Shown here: positions 6,548-8,113 of the stretch, one piece after another
Layout of the letters: every line of letters starts with the position of its first letter
How positions within the stretch are numbered: position 1 is the stretch's first letter
NCBI GenBank assembly: GCA_945952425.1
Contig: CAMFIX010000118.1
Location: 1-8,113, forward strand
Direction: 5' to 3'
Source: an uncultured Pseudorhodobacter sp.
GTDB taxonomy: Bacteria; Pseudomonadota; Alphaproteobacteria; Rhodobacterales; Rhodobacteraceae
Length of the DNA: 8,113 nt
The notes under the pieces: generated by a model
Database searches by the model: none
The model's input: only the letters and a program-made list of their open reading frames with translations
What the model was told of the DNA's origin: nothing
Program-made: the position numbers and the translations under genes

Positions 6548-7894
6548 TCAGATCGCCGCCGAATGCTTGGCCTTGGCCTGGTCATAGGCGTCGAGAGCCC
6601 GGGCCACCACGCGGGTCAGCGGGCGGGCGGGCAGCGGGATCGCCAGACCGGCATCGTCCAGGGTGACCATGCCGGGAAACTGCGCGGCGACCTCGGCCAA
6701 AAGGGCGCCGATGCGGGCGCGCGGCGCAAAGGCCTCCATCTCGCGGCGCGAGATGCGGAAGTCGCACATCAGCGCCTCGATCATGCGGGCACGCAGCAGG
6801 TCTTCGCCGCCGAAGACATGGCCGCGGTGGGTGGAAAACTGGCCGTGGCGGATGGCCTGGGTATGTTCCGACGTGCCCGAGGCGTTTTGCGCATAGCCTT
6901 GCGGAAAGCGCGAGATCGACGAGGCGCCAAGCCCGATCAGCACCGGGGCCTGGTCGTCGGTATAGCCCTGGAAGTTCCTCCGCAACCGGCCGGTGCGGGC
7001 GGCGATGGCCATGCTGTCGGTCGGCTTGGCGAAATGGTCGATGCCGATCTCGTCGTAACCCTCGGCCAGGAACAGGTCGCGCGCCACCTCGAAGAGCCGC
7101 AGCCTTTCTTGCGGGGTCGGCATGGCGTCGGAGGGGATCATCGTCTGCCGCCGGCTCATCCAGGGCACATGGGCATAGCCGTAAAGCGCCACCCGATCCG
7201 GCGAAAAGCTCAGCAGCTTGGCGACCGAATCCGCGATGCGCGCCGGGGTCTGATGCGGCAGGCCGAAGAGGATATCGGCATTCAGGCTGCGAATCCCGCG
7301 GTCGCGGATCATCGCCACCACGTCGCGCGTCAGCTCGAAACTTTGCTCGCGCCCGATGGTCTTTTGAATCTCGGGGTCGAAATCCTGCACCCCGACCGAG
7401 GCCCGGTTCATCCCCATCGCGGCCAAGGCATCCAGCCGGCCTTCGTCGATCTCGTTGGGGTCGATCTCGACCGAGAACTCCCCGCCCTCCGCCATCGGCG
7501 CCACGTCGAAGACGGCGCCCGCCACATCGCGGATCAGCCCGGGGTTCAGCATCGTGGGCGTGCCCCCGCCCCAATGCAGATGCGCCAGCCGCACCCCTTT
7601 GGGCAAATGCCGCCCCAGCATGGCGATTTCCGCCTGCAGGGTCTTGGCATAGGCGATCACCGGGTCGTCGCTGGTCGTGCCCTGGGTGCGACAGGCGCAG
7701 AACCAGCACAGCCGCCGACAAAACGGCACATGCAGGTAAAGCGAAATCTCCGCGCCTTCGGGGATGGCCTCGATCCAACGGATGAAGGTCTCCGGCCCCA
7801 GGGCGCCGAATTGCGGCGCGGTGGGATACGAGGTGTAGCGCGGCACACGCGCGTCAAAAAGCCCGAACCGGGCGAGTTGCGATTGAGTGTCCAT
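6548..7894 (-). CDS. hemN: Oxygen-independent coproporphyrinogen III oxidase/dehydrogenase
   Basis: A radical SAM enzyme of 448 residues (E. coli HemN has 457). It oxidatively decarboxylates coproporphyrinogen III to protoporphyrinogen IX without oxygen, for heme and, in phototrophs, bacteriochlorophyll. The N-terminus has the HemN-specific PRYTSYPTAP (18-27). CRRLCWFCAC (59-68) gives the radical SAM CX3CX2C motif (C59, C63, C66) plus C68; this last Cys in CxC is typical of true HemN and absent from HemW-like proteins. GGGTPT (109-114) is the SAM-amino-group motif. VEIDPNE (142-148), VGVQDFD (167-173) and NADILFGLP (205-213) are further family motifs. The start at 7894 has AAGG 7 nt upstream. 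A perfect FNR box lies 34-47 nt before the start, consistent with anaerobic induction by FnrL, encoded divergently next door. A hairpin terminator follows. In Rhodobacter the gene is also called hemZ. The protein is cytoplasmic. Confidence 0.96.
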   Translation of the reverse strand: MDTQSQLARFGLFDARVPRYTSYPTAPQFGALGPETFIRWIEAIPEGAEISLYLHVPFCRRLCWFCACRTQGTTSDDPVIAYAKTLQAEIAMLGRHLPKGVRLAHLHWGGGTPTMLNPGLIRDVAGAVFDVAPMAEGGEFSVEIDPNEIDEGRLDALAAMGMNRASVGVQDFDPEIQKTIGREQSFELTRDVVAMIRDRGIRSLNADILFGLPHQTPARIADSVAKLLSFSPDRVALYGYAHVPWMSRRQTMIPSDAMPTPQERLRLFEVARDLFLAEGYDEIGIDHFAKPTDSMAIAARTGRLRRNFQGYTDDQAPVLIGLGASSISRFPQGYAQNASGTSEHTQAIRHGQFSTHRGHVFGGEDLLRARMIEALMCDFRISRREMEAFAPRARIGALLAEVAAQFPGMVTLDDAGLAIPLPARPLTRVVARALDAYDQAKAKHSAAI

Positions 7895-7921
7895 CGCGTT
7901 ACCTTAGGGCGAGTAACCGCG
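7895..7921 (-). other. Possible hairpin directly before the hemN start codon
   Basis: In the hemN mRNA direction CGCGGTTAC (7921-7913) can pair with GTAACGCG (7902-7895), leaving one G bulged, around a 10-nt loop. The second arm ends at the base before the ATG, and the AAGG ribosome binding site straddles loop and stem. It could dampen translation, or be a chance inverted repeat in promoter DNA. Confidence 0.35.
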
Positions 7922-7927
7922 ACGTCC

Positions 7928-7941
7928 TTGATCAGGATCAA
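7928..7941. promoter_or_regulatory. FNR/FnrL box shared by divergent hemN and fnrL
   Basis: TTGAT-CAGG-ATCAA matches all ten fixed bases of the FNR-family consensus TTGAT-N4-ATCAA. It is the only such site I found in the window. The centre is about 40 nt upstream of the hemN ATG and about 21 nt upstream of the fnrL ATG. By known FNR behaviour it could activate hemN. It lies too close to fnrL for class II activation of a normally led fnrL mRNA, so autorepression of fnrL is more likely. Confidence 0.88.
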
Positions 7942-7955
7942 ATGAAAGGCTCCGC

Positions 7956-8065
7956 ATGGCACTTCATGCGCCCAAACTTGCACCCCGCGACTGCGGGGAT
8001 TGCCAGATCCGCCATCGTGCCGTCTGCGCCCGCTGCGACAGCGACGAACTCGCGCAGCTGGAGGA
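7956..8065 (+). CDS. fnrL: FnrL-type oxygen-sensing transcription regulator, N-terminal fragment
   Basis: Only 36 codons and two bases are genomic before sequencing adapter begins. The fragment has the FNR-type N-terminal cysteine cluster: C13-GD-C16, then C24 and C27 in IRHRAVCARCDSDEL. In FNR proteins such cysteines, with one further Cys in the missing part, bind an oxygen-labile [4Fe-4S] cluster. The CX2CX7C spacing (C13, C16, C24) is that of the FnrL/FnrN/ANR branch rather than E. coli FNR (CX2CX5C). C27 is an additional cysteine. The ATG is preceded by AAAGG six bases upstream. Position opposite hemN with an FNR box between agrees with the hemN-fnrL neighbourhood known in Rhodobacter and Paracoccus relatives. 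The cyclic-nucleotide-like sensor domain and the helix-turn-helix are not in the window. The open frame continues into adapter; those codons are artefact. Confidence 0.82.
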
Positions 8066-8113
8066 CTGTCTCTTATACACATCTGACGCTGCCGACGATA
8101 TGCAGTGTGTAGA
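8066..8113 (+). other. Sequencing adapter contamination (Nextera read-1 adapter, i5 index, P5 start)
   Basis: CTGTCTCTTATACACATCT (8066-8084) is the Tn5 mosaic-end read-through sequence used in Nextera libraries. GACGCTGCCGACGA (8085-8098) completes the read-1 adapter, TATGCAGT (8099-8106) is an 8-base index and GTGTAGA (8107-8113) begins P5. The reverse complement of the index, ACTGCATA, agrees with a standard Nextera i5 index. This is not genomic sequence and not a transposon. Confidence 0.98.

Noticed and set aside
6541..6554. Three GATC copies at 5-bp spacing at the end of hemN
   Set aside because: Very short, partly coding, and with no associated structure; likely chance.
5915..7945. 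676-codon plus-strand open frame opposite hemN and the FAD subunit
   Set aside because: Shadow frame crossing two genes and a terminator; hemN on the other strand is unmistakable.
7657..8082. 141-codon minus-strand open frame beginning MCIRDS
   Set aside because: The start lies in adapter sequence (the MCIRDS protein start is a known Nextera artefact) and the rest is antisense to fnrL and out of frame in hemN.
8066..8084. Tn5 mosaic end as evidence of a mobile element
   Set aside because: It continues exactly into read-1 adapter, index and P5 sequence, so it is library adapter, not an integrated transposon.

Overview
The window is about 8.1 kb of G+C-rich DNA (roughly two-thirds G+C by eye, with long open antisense frames). 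It looks like an alphaproteobacterium of the Rhodobacter/Paracoccus type. The best taxonomic clue is at the right end: an oxygen-independent coproporphyrinogen oxidase gene (hemN) facing the start of an FnrL-type regulator gene, with a perfect FNR box between them. The last 48 bases (8066-8113) are not genomic. They are Illumina Nextera read-1 adapter, an i5 index and the start of P5, so the window ends at a contig edge and genomic sequence stops at 8065.

Layout, left to right. (1) 1-2540, minus strand: two overlapping glycosylation genes. The first transcribed is a family 2 glycosyltransferase (GT2, 1554-2540). The second (1-1557, cut by the left edge) is a fusion of an FkbM-like methyltransferase domain and a second GT2 domain. 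(2) 2577-6412, minus strand: a compact operon for a three-subunit molybdenum hydroxylase of the xanthine dehydrogenase/CO dehydrogenase superfamily, in the order FAD subunit, [2Fe-2S] subunit, molybdopterin subunit. It is followed 3 nt later by a small MoaD/ThiS-like protein ending in Gly-Gly. A hairpin terminator closes the operon, and its stem is built from the codons for that Gly-Gly tail. (3) 6413-6547: intergenic region with the hemN terminator and a tandem 11-bp repeat just before the FAD subunit gene. (4) 6548-7894, minus strand: hemN. (5) 7895-7955: 61-bp divergent regulatory region with the FNR box. (6) 7956-8065, plus strand: first 36 codons of fnrL, then adapter.

How the genes fit together. 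The hydroxylase genes overlap by 1-4 nt and are almost certainly translated together into a cytoplasmic enzyme. Electrons would flow from the Mo site through two [2Fe-2S] clusters to FAD. The large subunit lacks the form I CO dehydrogenase active-site signature, so it is a hydroxylase of unknown substrate. No maturation genes (XdhC/CoxF- or MobA-like) are in the operon; the dedicated MoaD-like protein is its unusual part. hemN and fnrL belong to the low-oxygen response (anaerobic heme and bacteriochlorophyll precursor supply and its regulator). The glycosyltransferases look like surface-polysaccharide genes and are probably unrelated to the hydroxylase.

I see no tRNA, rRNA, CRISPR array, insertion sequence or phage gene. 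Large plus-strand open frames opposite the minus-strand genes are high-G+C shadows.
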